From Nanobdellota archaeon (GTDB taxonomy: Archaea > Nanobdellota > Nanobdellia > Woesearchaeales > UBA9642): 54,953 nucleotides of DNA. Shown here piece after piece: positions 40,496 through 51,100 of the stretch (the stretch's first letter is position 1; each line of letters begins with the position of its first letter). Location of the stretch: contig JAKAKR010000005.1 of the NCBI GenBank assembly GCA_021813435.1, positions 1-54,953 on the forward strand, given 5' to 3'. A model generated the notes under the pieces. It did not search any database and was not told the origin of the DNA. It saw only the letters and a program-made list of their open reading frames with translations. A program made the translations under genes and the position numbers.

Positions 40496-40536
40496 TATTC
40501 TTACTGTTTTAGGATATCTCCTCGGAGGAACACAAA

Positions 40537-40833
40537 ATGACAGACCATAAAGGATACGAGATTGTTGAACTTGCACGAAAGAGCGGAAAGATCAAGAAAG
40601 GAACAAACGAGGTTACAAAGCTTCTCGAGCGCGGAACTGCAAAGGCAGTCGTCTATGCTGCAGATTGCAATCCTAAAGAGATTGTCATGCATCTGCCGCT
40701 GCTTGCAAAAGAAAAGGACGTTCCCTGCTTTGAAGTTCCCAGTAAGGAAGAGCTTGGCGCAGCCGCAGGACTCACAAAACCAACTGCAGCAGTCGTTATC
40801 ACTGATCTTGGCGAAGCAAAGAACGCATTATAA
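40537..40833 (+). CDS. rpl7ae: 50S ribosomal protein eL8 (L7Ae), kink-turn RNA binder
   Basis: The 98-residue protein is L7Ae, slightly shorter than the usual ~120. It has GTNEVTKLLERGTAKAVVYAADCNPKEIVMHLPLLAKEKDVPCFEVPSKEELG, which includes the NEVTK RNA-binding strand. It serves in the large subunit, in box C/D and H/ACA RNPs and in RNase P. A GGAGGA Shine-Dalgarno precedes it and its leader carries a kink-turn-like element. Confidence 0.95.
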   Translation: MTDHKGYEIVELARKSGKIKKGTNEVTKLLERGTAKAVVYAADCNPKEIVMHLPLLAKEKDVPCFEVPSKEELGAAAGLTKPTAAVVITDLGEAKNAL

Positions 40834-40845
40834 ATAGGGTGTACA

Positions 40846-41151
40846 ATGGCAGGCACAAAACCGCAACAAAAACCCACAAAAGGCACTGAAGGAACAGCAG
40901 CACCTGTAGAAATCAAGGGCTCAGTAAACTTCACTTACGCAGTCCCTTCACGTGTTGAAGAGATTGTAGGACGCACAGGAACTCGAGGAGAGGCAACCCA
41001 AGTCCGCGTCAAAATCCTTGACGGCAGGGACAAGAACAAGACCATGCGCCGCAATGTACGTGGACCCGTCCAGATCGGCGACATCCTCATGCTCAGAGAA
41101 ACAGAAATCGAAGCGCGACCACTCAACAAGATGGGTCGAGGAAACCAGTAA
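40846..41151 (+). CDS. rps28e: 30S ribosomal protein eS28
   Basis: The C-terminal ~70 residues match eS28: [60 protein letters not shown] ~30-residue Lys/Gln/Thr/Ala-rich N-terminal extension is unusual. It follows eL8 by 12 nt in the conserved eL8-eS28-eL24-ndk order. Confidence 0.95.
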   Translation: MAGTKPQQKPTKGTEGTAAPVEIKGSVNFTYAVPSRVEEIVGRTGTRGEATQVRVKILDGRDKNKTMRRNVRGPVQIGDILMLRETEIEARPLNKMGRGNQ

Positions 41152-41161
41152 AGGTGAACAA

Positions 41162-41359
41162 ATGGTAAAATGCTCATTTTGCAACAATGAAATGCCCAAA
41201 GGGACGGGCAAAATGTTTGTCAAGGTTTCAGGACAGATTATGTATTTTTGCTCGAATAAATGCGAGAAAAACCTCCTGAAGCTTGAGCGCATCCCCCGTG
41301 AACATAAATGGACAAGCGCTCCAAAAATAAAGAAAGAGGCCGCAAAGAAAAACGAGTAG
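41162..41359 (+). CDS. rpl24e: 50S ribosomal protein eL24
   Basis: The 65-residue protein begins MVKCSFCNNEMPKGTGKMFVK and carries the CxxC...CxxxC zinc finger (CSFC, CSNKC). A basic tail follows. ATG 41162 follows AAAGGTGAAC, a Shine-Dalgarno that fixes the start; the longer open frame lies over eS28. Confidence 0.94.
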   Translation: MVKCSFCNNEMPKGTGKMFVKVSGQIMYFCSNKCEKNLLKLERIPREHKWTSAPKIKKEAAKKNE

Positions 41360-41368
41360 GTGTTTCCA

Positions 41369-41896
41369 ATGGCTACTGAACAAAAAAAGGAAGAAAAAAG
41401 CGATCCTATCATCCAGCGGACACTCGTCATCCTCAAGCCTGATGCAGTCCAGCGCGCGATTGCCGGCAGGATCCTCCAGCGATTCGAGGATGTCGGATTC
41501 AAGATCGTCGGCATGAAGATGGTCTGGGTCGATGAGGCATTCGGCAAGAAGCACTATTTTGATGTCGAAGAGCGGCATGGACCAAAAGTCCTGCAGGGAC
41601 TGCTCAAGAATATCTCTGAGGGACCCGTCATTGCAATGGTGCTTGAAGGCGTTGCTGCAGTCGAACAGGTACGCAAGATGGTCGGATCAACTGAACCGAA
41701 ATCCGCAGCGCCGGGAACAATCCGCGCGGATTTTTCGCAGCACTCCTACGCGCTCGCTGACGCAAAGCAGGTCGGTGTCAAGAATGTCGTGCATGCATCA
41801 GCAAGTCTCAAAGACGCCGCATACGAAATCAATCTCTGGTTCCGACCCGATGAATTGCACACCTACAAGACAGTCCATGAGGTTCATGTCTTTTGA
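41369..41896 (+). CDS. ndk: Nucleoside diphosphate kinase
   Basis: The 175-residue protein matches Ndk: RTLVILKPDAVQRAIAGRIL, AGPVIAMVLEG-type sequence, PGTIRADF and the active-site histidine in NVVHASAS. It balances NTP pools by a phosphohistidine mechanism. A ~13-residue lysine/glutamate N-terminal extension precedes the fold. ATG 41369 is preceded by TAGGTG and preferred to GTG 41360. Confidence 0.95.
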   Translation: MATEQKKEEKSDPIIQRTLVILKPDAVQRAIAGRILQRFEDVGFKIVGMKMVWVDEAFGKKHYFDVEERHGPKVLQGLLKNISEGPVIAMVLEGVAAVEQVRKMVGSTEPKSAAPGTIRADFSQHSYALADAKQVGVKNVVHASASLKDAAYEINLWFRPDELHTYKTVHEVHVF

Positions 41897-41967
41897 TTTT
41901 TTTTATAACACAATAATCAAACAAAAAATATGGAGGTACTGGGGACAACTGTTTCCAGTAAACGTTT

Positions 41968-44148
41968 ATGGGAGAAAAAACTGTTGACAAGGTCATGAGA
42001 ATAGCAGGAGACGCAGAGCATATCAGAAATATTGCGACCTGCGCGCATATCGATCACGGAAAAACAACCTTTTCAGACAATCTCTTGTGGGGCGCAGGAA
42101 TGATGTCGCAGGATCTTGCAGGAAAAGCCTGCGCGCTCGATTTCCACGAAGATGAGCAGGCACGCGGAATCACGATTGATGCGGCAAACGTATCCATGGT
42201 CCACACAGTCGAGGGAAAAGAATACCTGATCAATCTTATCGATACGCCAGGACACGTTGATTTCGGCGGCGACGTCACGCGCGCAATGCGTGCAGTCGAC
42301 GGTGCAATTGTCCTGTGCTGCGCAGTTGAAGGCATCATGCCGCAGACTGAGACTGTTCTCAAGCAGGCACTGCGTGAGCGCGTCAAGCCAATCCTTTTCA
42401 TCAACAAGGTCGACCGGTTGATCAAGGAAGTAAAATTGACTCCTGAAGCAATGCAGGAGCGATTCATGAAGATCATCAATCACGTCAATAAATTGATCCT
42501 TGACCTCTCGCCTGATATGGGTAAGCAGTGGCAGGTCAATGTCCTTGACGGCAGCGTCTGTTTTGGATCTGCATTCCATAATTGGGCGCTTTCAGTCCCT
42601 TACATGAAAAAGAAGAGTATCAGCTTTAAGGACATCATTGATGCCTATGAGAATGAGAACTGGAAGGATCTCAAGCAGCGCGCGCCGCTTCACGAGGTCA
42701 TCCTTGATGCAGTAGTAAAGCACCATCCGAATCCGCGCGCAGCCCAGACATATCGCATTCCAAAAATCTGGCACGGCGATATTGAAAGCCCGGTCGGGCA
42801 ATCGCTCATCAAAGCAGATCCCAAGGGCCCGGCAGTCTTTGTCATCACCAAGATGACTATTGACCCGCAGGCAGGAGAGATCTGCGCTGGAAGAATCTTT
42901 AGCGGAACCATGCGCCGTGGAGACACTGTCCGGCTCAACAAGGCAAAGACTGATGTTCGCGTCCAGCAGCTCTTTATCTATAACGGTGCAAAGCGTGAGA
43001 TTGTCGACAATATCCCGGTCGGAAACATCATCGGCGTTGCAGGACTCAAGGGCGCGTACCCCGGAGAAACAGTCTCTGTAGGCGAAGTCGATCCGTTTGA
43101 AGCAATAACGCACATCTTTGAACCAGTCATGACTAAAGCAATCGAGGCAAAACGCCCAAGCGATCTTCCGAAACTCGTCGAAGTATTGATCCAGGTCTCT
43201 AAAGAGGATCCTTCCATCAAAGTCGAGATCAACCAGGAGACTGGCGAGCACCTCATCTCAGGAATGGGAGAACTCCATCTCGAAATCATCGAGAACAGGA
43301 TCAAATCAGAAAAGGGTGTCGAGATCCAATCATCCCCGCCGATTGTTGTCTATCGTGAAGCCATCATGAAAAAGACTCCTGAAGCATACGAGGGTAAATC
43401 GCCAAACAAGCACAACAAGTTTTATTTTACTGTTGAGCCGCTCAGCGATGAACTCAAGGCAGGAATCAAGTCCGGCGAACTCCCTGAAGGCAGGCCGAAA
43501 AAGAATGTCCAGGAATTATGGAAGAAACTCGAAGAGTATGGCATGGACAACAAGGACTCAAGAAAAGTGCGTGACATCTACAAGGGCAACATCCTTATTG
43601 ATGGAACACGCGGAATCGTCCACATCGGTGAAGTCATCGAGATGGTCTGTGACATGTTTGAAGATGTCATGATAAAAGGGCCTCTTGCAAAAGAGCCGTG
43701 CATCGGAGTCAAGGTCGTCCTTGATGATGTCAAGTTGCACGAGGATGCAATCCATCGTGGACCTGCACAAACATATCCTGCGGTCCGTGACGGTATCCGT
43801 GGCGCTATGATGAACTCCAACCCGCTGATGTATGAACCCGTCCAAGTGCTCCAGTTCGAAGCGCCAGTCGATTTCATGGGCGAGATCTCTAAATTGATCT
43901 CCTCAAAGCGTGGACAACTCCTTGACATGCAGCAGGAAGGAACGCAGATTGTCGTCAAGGGCAAGCTCCCGGTCGGCGAGATGTTCGGACTCTCCAGTGA
44001 TTTGCGCTCAGCGACAGAAGGACGCGGAAATTTCTTTGTTCTCGATCAGACATTCGAGAAGTTGCCTGAGGAATTGCAGGGCAAGATCATCACCCAAATC
44101 AGGAACCGTAAGGGTCTTAAGGGTGGCGAGGAAGAACAGTCTGAATAA
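41968..44148 (+). CDS. fusA: Translation elongation factor aEF-2
   Basis: The 726-residue GTPase has CAHIDHGKTTFSD (P loop), ARGITIDAAN (switch I), DTPGHVDFGGDV and NKVDRL. All EF-2 domains follow. Domain IV has LHEDAIHRGPAQ with the histidine that is modified to diphthamide in archaea; HRGPAQ is a usual archaeal form. It drives ribosomal translocation. No uS7/uS12 gene precedes it here. Confidence 0.96.
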   Translation: MGEKTVDKVMRIAGDAEHIRNIATCAHIDHGKTTFSDNLLWGAGMMSQDLAGKACALDFHEDEQARGITIDAANVSMVHTVEGKEYLINLIDTPGHVDFGGDVTRAMRAVDGAIVLCCAVEGIMPQTETVLKQALRERVKPILFINKVDRLIKEVKLTPEAMQERFMKIINHVNKLILDLSPDMGKQWQVNVLDGSVCFGSAFHNWALSVPYMKKKSISFKDIIDAYENENWKDLKQRAPLHEVILDAVVKHHPNPRAAQTYRIPKIWHGDIESPVGQSLIKADPKGPAVFVITKMTIDPQAGEICAGRIFSGTMRRGDTVRLNKAKTDVRVQQLFIYNGAKREIVDNIPVGNIIGVAGLKGAYPGETVSVGEVDPFEAITHIFEPVMTKAIEAKRPSDLPKLVEVLIQVSKEDPSIKVEINQETGEHLISGMGELHLEIIENRIKSEKGVEIQSSPPIVVYREAIMKKTPEAYEGKSPNKHNKFYFTVEPLSDELKAGIKSGELPEGRPKKNVQELWKKLEEYGMDNKDSRKVRDIYKGNILIDGTRGIVHIGEVIEMVCDMFEDVMIKGPLAKEPCIGVKVVLDDVKLHEDAIHRGPAQTYPAVRDGIRGAMMNSNPLMYEPVQVLQFEAPVDFMGEISKLISSKRGQLLDMQQEGTQIVVKGKLPVGEMFGLSSDLRSATEGRGNFFVLDQTFEKLPEELQGKIITQIRNRKGLKGGEEEQSE

Positions 44149-44245
44149 GGCAAGTATTTGTTTTTTTATTTTTTTTATCTTCATATTTGTTTTTTCTATC
44201 TTCAGTTTTCTCGTCATTATAATGAATGGATTCTGGTAAGAAGAG

Positions 44246-44307
44246 GAGCGTTCGTATCGATTGCATGATCCGAAATTGTAGTCTCAAGGATACCAGTGAT
44301 AACGCTC
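44246..44307 (+). other. Intergenic imperfect hairpin, function unknown
   Basis: GAGCGTT-c-GTATC (44246-44258) pairs with GATAC...AACGCTC (44289-44307) with a 7-nt bulge, and GGATT/AATCC (44228-44232, 44313-44317) can extend it. The loop contains CGATTGCA, which is also found inside element D, but the WGYGARC motifs and constant core are missing. It may be a decayed relative or unrelated. Confidence 0.25.
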
Positions 44308-44386
44308 ACCCCAATCCCGATATATAACTACTACATAATGATTAATTTTAATAAACTATTTAAATCCCGCCTTATTTTGAGAGGGC

Positions 44387-44755
44387 ATGATCGATGAAAC
44401 CATCACCTGGTATAACCCGGATGAGCTGACCGGAGGATATTTCAAAAACCGTACAGCACTCGAGACATTCGTCAAAAAAGAACAGGTACCTGTCACTATC
44501 ATAACAAGACAGCATATCGACCATCGCCTCACTGGCGACCGGACAGTCACGATCTATTATCTCAAGTCCAAGAAGATAGGGTCAAACGAAAAAGCAAAAT
44601 TCTATGACTGCGCAACAAAAGGCATCATTGTTGCAGGGCCACCGCGGAAAATGAATAGTTTTGTCGGTGAAGAGATTGTCCAGAACTATGTGTGCCGGCA
44701 ATGCGGAGAATTGCTGTATAGTACACCATTAGTTCCTGCAAAAGAAAAACCCTGA
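44387..44755 (+). CDS. Uncharacterised 122-residue protein
   Basis: The product starts MIDETITWYNPDELTGGYFKNRTALETFVKKEQ and ends with a CRQCGELLYSTP half zinc knuckle; another cysteine lies in FYDCATKG. It is beta-rich, for example DRTVTIYYLKSKKIG. No family is recognised. ACTATTTAAATCC about 25-30 nt before the ATG is a TATA candidate. It lies between the two elongation factor genes. Confidence 0.55.
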   Translation: MIDETITWYNPDELTGGYFKNRTALETFVKKEQVPVTIITRQHIDHRLTGDRTVTIYYLKSKKIGSNEKAKFYDCATKGIIVAGPPRKMNSFVGEEIVQNYVCRQCGELLYSTPLVPAKEKP

Positions 44756-44823
44756 GTTCTTATCTTTCAATGACGAGAATGAACGGCGAAGCCACACCCA
44801 GAATGTTTCAGAGGACAAAAGCA

Positions 44824-44914
44824 AAATATTTATAAATCAACCATAATTTCTCTGATGAATCCCGTGGGGGTTAAAAAGTAAAGCATACATACTATTAACT
44901 ACTAATGATGCTTT
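44824..44914 (+). promoter_or_regulatory. aEF-1alpha promoter and leader hairpin
   Basis: AAATATTTATAA at 44824-44835 is the TATA box; transcription would begin near 44857, giving a leader of ~80 nt. AAAGCAT (44880-44886) and ATGCTTT (44908-44914) form a perfect 7-bp stem with a 21-nt loop, ending before a strong GAGGAGGT ribosome site. Confidence 0.45.
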
Positions 44915-44936
44915 TATAGTCGAGGAGGTTTGAAAA

Positions 44937-46247
44937 ATGGCAAAAAATAAGGAACACATCAATCTTGTATTCGTCGGTCACGTCGACCACGGAAAATCCA
45001 CTACAGTCGGTCGATTACTCTACGATTCTGGCAATGTCGACGAACAGGCAATGCGAAAATTAAAGGATAAGGCGCAGGAATTAGGAAAAGGCGGATTCGA
45101 GTTTGCATTTGTCATGGACAACCTGAAGGAAGAGCAGGAGCGCGGCGTCACAATCGATCTTGCACACAAGAAATTCGAGACAGAAAAATACTATTTCACT
45201 ATTATCGATGCACCAGGACACAAGGACTTTGTCAAGAACATGATCACTGGCGCATCACAGGCAGATGCTGCAGTTCTTGTCTGCGGCGCTAACGAGATCA
45301 AGGGAACTGAAGGCATCACTGAACTTCCTCCCCAGACCATTGAGCACGCACGATTGACTAAGATCCTTGGCGTTGGCCAACTTATTGTTGCAGTCAACAA
45401 GATGGATATGCAGGGTTACTCCCAGGAGCGATTCGAAGGCGTCAAGAAGGCAGTTTCTGCACTTCTCAAGTCATCCGGATGGAAGATTGACGAAGTCGCA
45501 TTTGTCCCACTCGCATCACTTGTCGGAGACAATGTTGTCAAGAAGTCTGATAAGATGTCATGGTACACTGGACCAACACTGCTTGAAGCAATCAACAATT
45601 TGAAGGTTCCACAGAAACCAACAGAATTACCATTACGCATGCCAATCCAGGATGTCTATAATATTACTGGTATCGGCGTTGTCCCTGTTGGACGAGTCGA
45701 GACTGGAATCTTAAAGGTCAATGATAAGGTCATCGCAGTTCCTGGACGTGAAGGTAAGGGTGTTCCCGGTGAAGTCAAATCTATCGAGATGCACCATGAA
45801 CAGTTGAAGGAAGCAGCTCCCGGAGACAATGTCGGACTGTCAGTTCGCGGATTCGGTAAGAAGGATGTCGCACGTGGAGATGTCATGGGTCACGAGGGCA
45901 ATGCGCCAACTGTTGCAACAGAGTTTACAGCGCAGATCGTTGTCTTGAACCACCCTTCAGTCATCACCATCGGATACACTCCAGTATTCCACATCCACAC
46001 TGCACAGATCGCATGCACAGTTACAGAGATTGTCAAGAAATTGAATCCAATGACTGGTGAAGTGTTGCAAGAGCATCCTGATTTCATCAAGAATGGTGAT
46101 GCAGCAATTATCAAGTGCAAGCCAACACATCCGCTTGTCATCGAGACACAGAAAACAATTCCACAGTTGTCACGATTCGCAATCCGTGACTCTGGCGCTA
46201 CAGTCGCTGCAGGAATGTGCATCGATGTTGTAAAGAAACAGTTGTAA
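44937..46247 (+). CDS. tuf: Translation elongation factor aEF-1alpha
   Basis: The 436-residue GTPase has [61 protein letters not shown] and NKMDMQGY, then domains II and III to [12 protein letters not shown]. It brings aminoacyl-tRNA to the ribosome. A very strong GAGGAGGT Shine-Dalgarno precedes the ATG. The codon use is strongly biased, as expected for a highly expressed gene. Confidence 0.97.
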   Translation: MAKNKEHINLVFVGHVDHGKSTTVGRLLYDSGNVDEQAMRKLKDKAQELGKGGFEFAFVMDNLKEEQERGVTIDLAHKKFETEKYYFTIIDAPGHKDFVKNMITGASQADAAVLVCGANEIKGTEGITELPPQTIEHARLTKILGVGQLIVAVNKMDMQGYSQERFEGVKKAVSALLKSSGWKIDEVAFVPLASLVGDNVVKKSDKMSWYTGPTLLEAINNLKVPQKPTELPLRMPIQDVYNITGIGVVPVGRVETGILKVNDKVIAVPGREGKGVPGEVKSIEMHHEQLKEAAPGDNVGLSVRGFGKKDVARGDVMGHEGNAPTVATEFTAQIVVLNHPSVITIGYTPVFHIHTAQIACTVTEIVKKLNPMTGEVLQEHPDFIKNGDAAIIKCKPTHPLVIETQKTIPQLSRFAIRDSGATVAAGMCIDVVKKQL

Positions 46248-46315
46248 GACTGTTTCAGTATTTATTTTTTATATTTCACACATGGTAAACTAACAGTTTA
46301 TCATTGGAGTACACT

Positions 46316-46627
46316 ATGCAGAAAGCAAGAATTAAATTAGCAAGTACCGACATTAACAAGATCAATCAGACCTGTGAGTACATCAAGGACGTCGCTGAAA
46401 AAACCGGCGTTGTCATGAAAGGTCCGATACCACTGCCGACTAAGCGATTACGATTGACGACAAGAAAAGGCCCGTGCGGGAACGGTTCAGCAAGTTGGGA
46501 TCGATTCGAGATGCGTGTCCACAAGCGGCTTATTGACCTTGGTATTGATGAGCGCGCATTGCGTCTGGTCATGAAGGTCCCTATCCCTGAAGGGCTCAAT
46601 ATCGAGATTGAGATGATTGATGAGTAA
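46316..46627 (+). CDS. rps10: 30S ribosomal protein uS10
   Basis: The 103-residue protein matches uS10: [50 protein letters not shown] and [19 protein letters not shown] 46316 is preceded by GGAG and preferred to the in-frame TTG 46304. It follows aEF-1alpha as in most archaea. Confidence 0.96.
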   Translation: MQKARIKLASTDINKINQTCEYIKDVAEKTGVVMKGPIPLPTKRLRLTTRKGPCGNGSASWDRFEMRVHKRLIDLGIDERALRLVMKVPIPEGLNIEIEMIDE

Positions 46628-46762
46628 ATCAATCGCAATTCTTTTTCTTTCTTCCTTAAAAATTCTCAAAATATGCAAGTAGTGTAGAAATACAACAAAT
46701 GCCGTATTTATAATCACTTATTGATAGTAAAATTTATATATCTGTTCTTATTCCAATCGAAA

Positions 46763-47212
46763 ATGGGAAAAGAACCCGCACACCAATACCGTATGGATCA
46801 TAACGCCACCATAGATAGCATCATAGATACTGATCACACCTGCAAGAATAGTGGTGAAGATCATAATGAGATGATCGCACAAGACAAGTCGTATCGAACA
46901 CTCTTCAAGGAATACCTGCATACTGCAAAATGGTATCTTGCGACTACTGCAGTCTGCGGAATCACGCCTGCAGTATTCTGGAAAAATATTACTGAGTTCT
47001 ACAGCACGCATAACATGGGAGAGAATATCGGGACAACCGCAATCGCTGTCGCGTGGGGGGCATTCACCCTTGCTGCAATGATTTCTGCGACAACAGAAAC
47101 GGCAACACTCATCCGCAACATGTATGCGACCTATACACGCAACAACATTTATAAAACCAATGCCCAACGTATAGGCAATGACACGATTAAAAATTCTGAC
47201 ATTCAACATTGA
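46763..47212 (+). CDS. Two-helix membrane protein of unknown function
   Basis: ATG 46763 gives 149 residues: a polar N-terminal half (MGKEPAHQYRMDHN... DKSYRTLFKEYLHTAKW), hydrophobic helices at ~66-82 and ~100-117, and a basic tail. A TATA-like AATTTATATATC at about 46731-46742 places the start; an earlier in-frame start at 46721 lies before it. The end overlaps the next gene by 35 nt. Confidence 0.5.
   Translation: MGKEPAHQYRMDHNATIDSIIDTDHTCKNSGEDHNEMIAQDKSYRTLFKEYLHTAKWYLATTAVCGITPAVFWKNITEFYSTHNMGENIGTTAIAVAWGAFTLAAMISATTETATLIRNMYATYTRNNIYKTNAQRIGNDTIKNSDIQH
47146..47157 (+). promoter_or_regulatory. TATA box inside the upstream gene, for the gene at 47178
   Basis: CATTTATAAAAC lies within the coding end of the membrane-protein gene, about 26 nt before ATG 47178. 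It predicts a leaderless mRNA for the nuclease-family gene and explains the overlap of the two reading frames. Confidence 0.5.
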
Positions 47213-47954
47213 GTCCGCACAGAACGTCCATAAAGGATACTGGCAGTATGTGACTGGCGCATGGAAGAATATCCTGCCGCATTCTGATAAGGTCATCTAC
47301 GAGATTGCAGATTACATCAACAAGGAAGAGATTGATATCGCAACATTCACCGAGATCGAAGGGAAAGCGATCCAGTCAAGATTCAAGAGCCAGATCGAGG
47401 AATTCGCAAAAGAGACAGGACTCAAGTATACCTCATTCAATCAGACATTCCGTGTCTGGAAGATCGTGGACCAGGGAAACGGCATCATCAGCAAATACCC
47501 GCTCATGAATCGCGAGTATTACAAACTCTACAGCAGAAAACATCCCCGCTATCTGGAATATACCACAGTCATTGTCGGCAAGAAGAAGATCCATGTGCTT
47601 GCAACGCATCTCTCACTCGGAAAAAAGAACAGGGTAAAAGAATTGCAGCAGATTACTGACATTTTCAAAACCATAAAGGAGCCGAAGATTCTTTGCGGGG
47701 ATTTCAACACTGAACGCGCAGAGGAGCTTGCAATCCTTGAGCGTGCAAACCTCATCAGTGTCAATAGCGAAAAAACCTATCCCTCCTGGAAGCCGACGCG
47801 AAGCATTGATCACATCTATGTAAGCCCGGAATTCAAGATCATCAGGACATACAATGTCCCGCTCATTGTTTCTGACCATCTCGGTGTTGTCGCAGAACTT
47901 GAGATCAATGAGAAAAAAGAGAATAAACGCAAAGACCATAAGAATAGAAAATAA
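47178..47954 (+). CDS. Endonuclease/exonuclease/phosphatase-family protein
   Basis: The 258-residue protein has the EEP fold. It shows ILTFNIES (Asn), ATFTEIEG (metal-binding Glu), THLSLGKKNR (His), LCGDFNTE (Asp/Asn), SIDHIYVS and the final catalytic IVSDHLGVVAEL. The family hydrolyses phosphodiesters (nucleases, sphingomyelinases, inositol phosphatases). There is no signal peptide, so a cytoplasmic role is likely. The C-terminal ~18 residues are lysine/glutamate/arginine-rich and lead up to the convergent tRNA-Ser gene. Confidence 0.85.
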   Translation: MTRLKILTFNIESAQNVHKGYWQYVTGAWKNILPHSDKVIYEIADYINKEEIDIATFTEIEGKAIQSRFKSQIEEFAKETGLKYTSFNQTFRVWKIVDQGNGIISKYPLMNREYYKLYSRKHPRYLEYTTVIVGKKKIHVLATHLSLGKKNRVKELQQITDIFKTIKEPKILCGDFNTERAEELAILERANLISVNSEKTYPSWKPTRSIDHIYVSPEFKIIRTYNVPLIVSDHLGVVAELEINEKKENKRKDHKNRK

Positions 47955-48050
47955 CGCCCAGACCCGGATTTGAACCGGGAAACCTTTCGGAAACGGTTCT
48001 CACGAAATGATATTCGAGACCGTCGCAGTACCAGATTGTGCCATCTGGGC
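47955..48050 (-). tRNA. tRNA-Ser (CGA) with 14-nt intron
   Basis: On the minus strand the acceptor GCCCAGA pairs with TCTGGGC, with discriminator G73 as usual for serine. Anticodon stem ACGGT/ACCGT with loop CTCGAA gives anticodon CGA. A 14-nt intron (47999-48012) at position 37/38 allows a CGAA/TTCG four-bp central helix, as in a bulge-helix-bulge. A type II variable arm with CC-GAAA-GG and T arm CCCGG-TTCAAAT-CCGGG complete it. CCA is not encoded. It begins right at the stop of the convergent nuclease gene. Confidence 0.88.
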
Positions 48051-48122
48051 AATAGTTCTCCTGCAAAAGATGATGCACTCTTTTAATAGTTAGTGTTTTT
48101 CAGAAAAATAAGATTGCTGCGA

Positions 48123-51100
48123 TTACTGATGCGCAATCGATTGGTAGGTATCGTCGAGTTTTTTCCCGTCCCATCCCTTTGCGACAAGTTTTTTGCGCAT
48201 GACCGGATACGATTGCCCTTCTGCAAGTCCCTGACGTATGACAAAAGAGTAGAGTGCTGTTGTTGCGCTCTCTTCAGGGATTCCTGCAAGGAGTAGTGAC
48301 TGCCGGATTGCAGACCATGATTTCTTTTCAGTGACGCCTTGGGCAATGATCTGTTGCGGATCAGGAAGAACGATTGCGTGTTGTTTTGCCGGACCATAGA
48401 ATACATACGTAAGTATCCCGATGAGGAGTAGGAATCCCGCCCCGATATAATAGATATACATCGGCAGTGAAGGTGCAGGTATACGGGTCACTGATTCTTT
48501 GACTGGCGGGATTGTTGAAGGTGCAGGTGAATGTGCAGCAGGCGTCTGTGCAGGTGTTGCAGGTGGCGTAGTTGTCGTCGTAGTCTTGTTTACCGGGGGG
48601 ATTGGCGCTGTGGTATTTGCTGTTGACGGAACAGTGATGATTGCTCCACCAGTACTTACGATACCGCCTCCGCCTCCTCCAGAAGGCGCGCTTGTGATCG
48701 TGACTGATTGCGCTGCTACGCTTGATCTATTGAATGCATCAGTAACAGTCAGTTGGATAGTATATGTTCCTGCCAAAGTGTAGGTGTGGCTTATCTGGGT
48801 TGCAGAGGTTGTTGAGGTGTTTGTTCCATCGCCAAATGACCAGAGATAAGTCAACACATCATTGATTGCGCTTGTCCCGTTTGCAAGGATATTGCGGTCT
48901 GTTGCTGCAGATTGGAGTGTTGAAGAATACCCTGCATACGCCAGGGTGTGTGTTCCGAATGCTGCAATCGGCGGATAGTCGATGATAGCAGTAAGATTCT
49001 TTGCGCCGCTTGCAGTCGCATTATAGATGCCATTGACCCCGACAATGGTTCCTGAAAAGATAGCGTCGCTTATGATCTCTGCAGCAGTGACTGTGGTGTC
49101 CTGGAATGTCGAATCATTGACGACACTTCCCGTAACTTTCACATTGGAAAGTGTTGAGTTGGTGATATTGGAATTTTCGATCGTGGAGTTTCCGGTAATG
49201 GTGCTGTTCGTAATCCATGAGGGATCGATAGTTGAATCAACAACCTGCGATCCGGTCACTTGCGAGTTGATAATGACTGAGCGTAGAATCGTTGCATTGC
49301 TCACTGATGAGTATGTGAGGTTAGAACTGGTGATTGCAGAATTATCAACGCTTGTGATGTTGTTTGTTGTCCCGTTGAACACCATGCCATCGATCGTCGA
49401 GTCAGTAACTGTCGTATTGGTTTTTGTGGCAAGAACAGTAAGTGTGATGACGTTGGTTGAAGCGTTCAACTGGTGTGATCCGATCTCTTGCGCATTGAAC
49501 TGCGCTGTTGCAGTGCCTGTCCATCCGATCGCCGGGGTCAGTAGCGCAATACCGCCCGTGATATTGACGCTCATATTAGAATCGCTTATTGTAATGAGCG
49601 TATAGTTTAATGCGTCATGGTTCTCATCAATAAGAAAATAGGTGAGATTGATAGTATCAGAATCGTTTGCGAGCCAGGACTGGGGATGGATAAATCCGTT
49701 CAGTGCCGGCGGGATGTTGATGATTGAAACATTTGCAGTCGCAGTGGTATTTGCGCCAAAGGTGTCAGTTGCGACAAATTGCAGTGTTTCCCATCCTTCC
49801 CATGATTGATTATCTACAATCAAGGATGCAGCACCAGTAAGAACATTAAGACTTGCGACAGTGATGTGCGTTCCATTGGAGAGGACTGCATAAGTCAGCG
49901 CATCCTGGTCAGGGTCAGAGAACAATGAGGATACATCAAGGGTGATGGAATTGTTGCGTGCAAAAGAGAATGATGCATTATGGTCGATTGGCGCGCGGTT
50001 GGTGATAGTAAACGTTGACCGCAGAGTCATATTCACATTCCCTGCAGGATCTGTTGCAAAGGATCGCCAGTAATATGTCTTGTTGTTGCTGAATGCAGAA
50101 CGATTCAGGATGACATAATAGGTGTTTGAATTGTTAAGGACCTGCCCAGCGGAGAGATTTTGTGTGGTGTTCGAATCATTGATCTCAAAGTTTACAGTGA
50201 GCGGCATGTTCGCATCAGTCCATGTCACGTTCAATTGCACTGTATCGTTGATAAAGAGTTGTGTTCCCGAGAGGTTAGTGACTGCGCTGTATGCCGGAGC
50301 GAGGCGATCAATGATGAAAGAGGTATTTTTCTGTACAGGCACTGATTGGTTCGTTTGATTGTTGAAGGTATGATTGTTTGTTGCGTTCACGATGAGTGTA
50401 TAGCTGCCGTCCGGCCATGTCGTCACATCAAAGTTTCCGCTCCAGTTCAGATAGTTGCGCGTCGCATTGCTGGTATTGCTGATAGCGCCCATTGATCCGC
50501 CCGAACTGTTGATGACTGTTGCAGTGACGTTCTCTGCAAGCTGCGCGATGATAGTGTAGGGCAATGTATTGCTTTGCACCAGTGAAGGCACAGTCAACTC
50601 GATGTAGGGTTGTGTATTGTCAATAGTGAATTGTGTTGTCGCGCTTGCAGTATAATTATACGTATCATTTGCAAAGACAGTCAAAAGATATGTCCCGTTG
50701 TTTCCGAGGCTTGCAGTGCTGATTGTTCCGGTGTATGATCCGTTGGCATTCGCGATCAGCACGGTCTTAGGGATGCTCGCTGATCCGATAATAGGGGTGA
50801 CTGTGTACCACGCGTTTGCGACAGGAAAACTTGTCGGGGTGATTGATGTCTGGAGACTTACGGTTCCGGTCACGATCTCGTTTGATGAAGGGTTAGTGAT
50901 GGTGATCGCAGGCGCGTAGCCGCCATTGGTCCAGTTCACCTGCGTATTTTGCGCTGCAGACTGCGCATTGCCATTAGAATCCTTGCAGGTGATATAGTAG
51001 GTGTGCGCCCCTGCGCCTTCAGGGATACTGCAATTGAGCTGGTTATTTCCGAGAGCAGTGCATGCAGTCCCGTACATTGTTGAATAATCAATATCATTCT

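Noticed and set aside
43726-43770. HRGPAQ in place of HRGGGQ at the diphthamide site of aEF-2
   Set aside because: To my knowledge HRGPAQ is common in archaeal EF-2 and the modified histidine is kept, so nothing is unusual.
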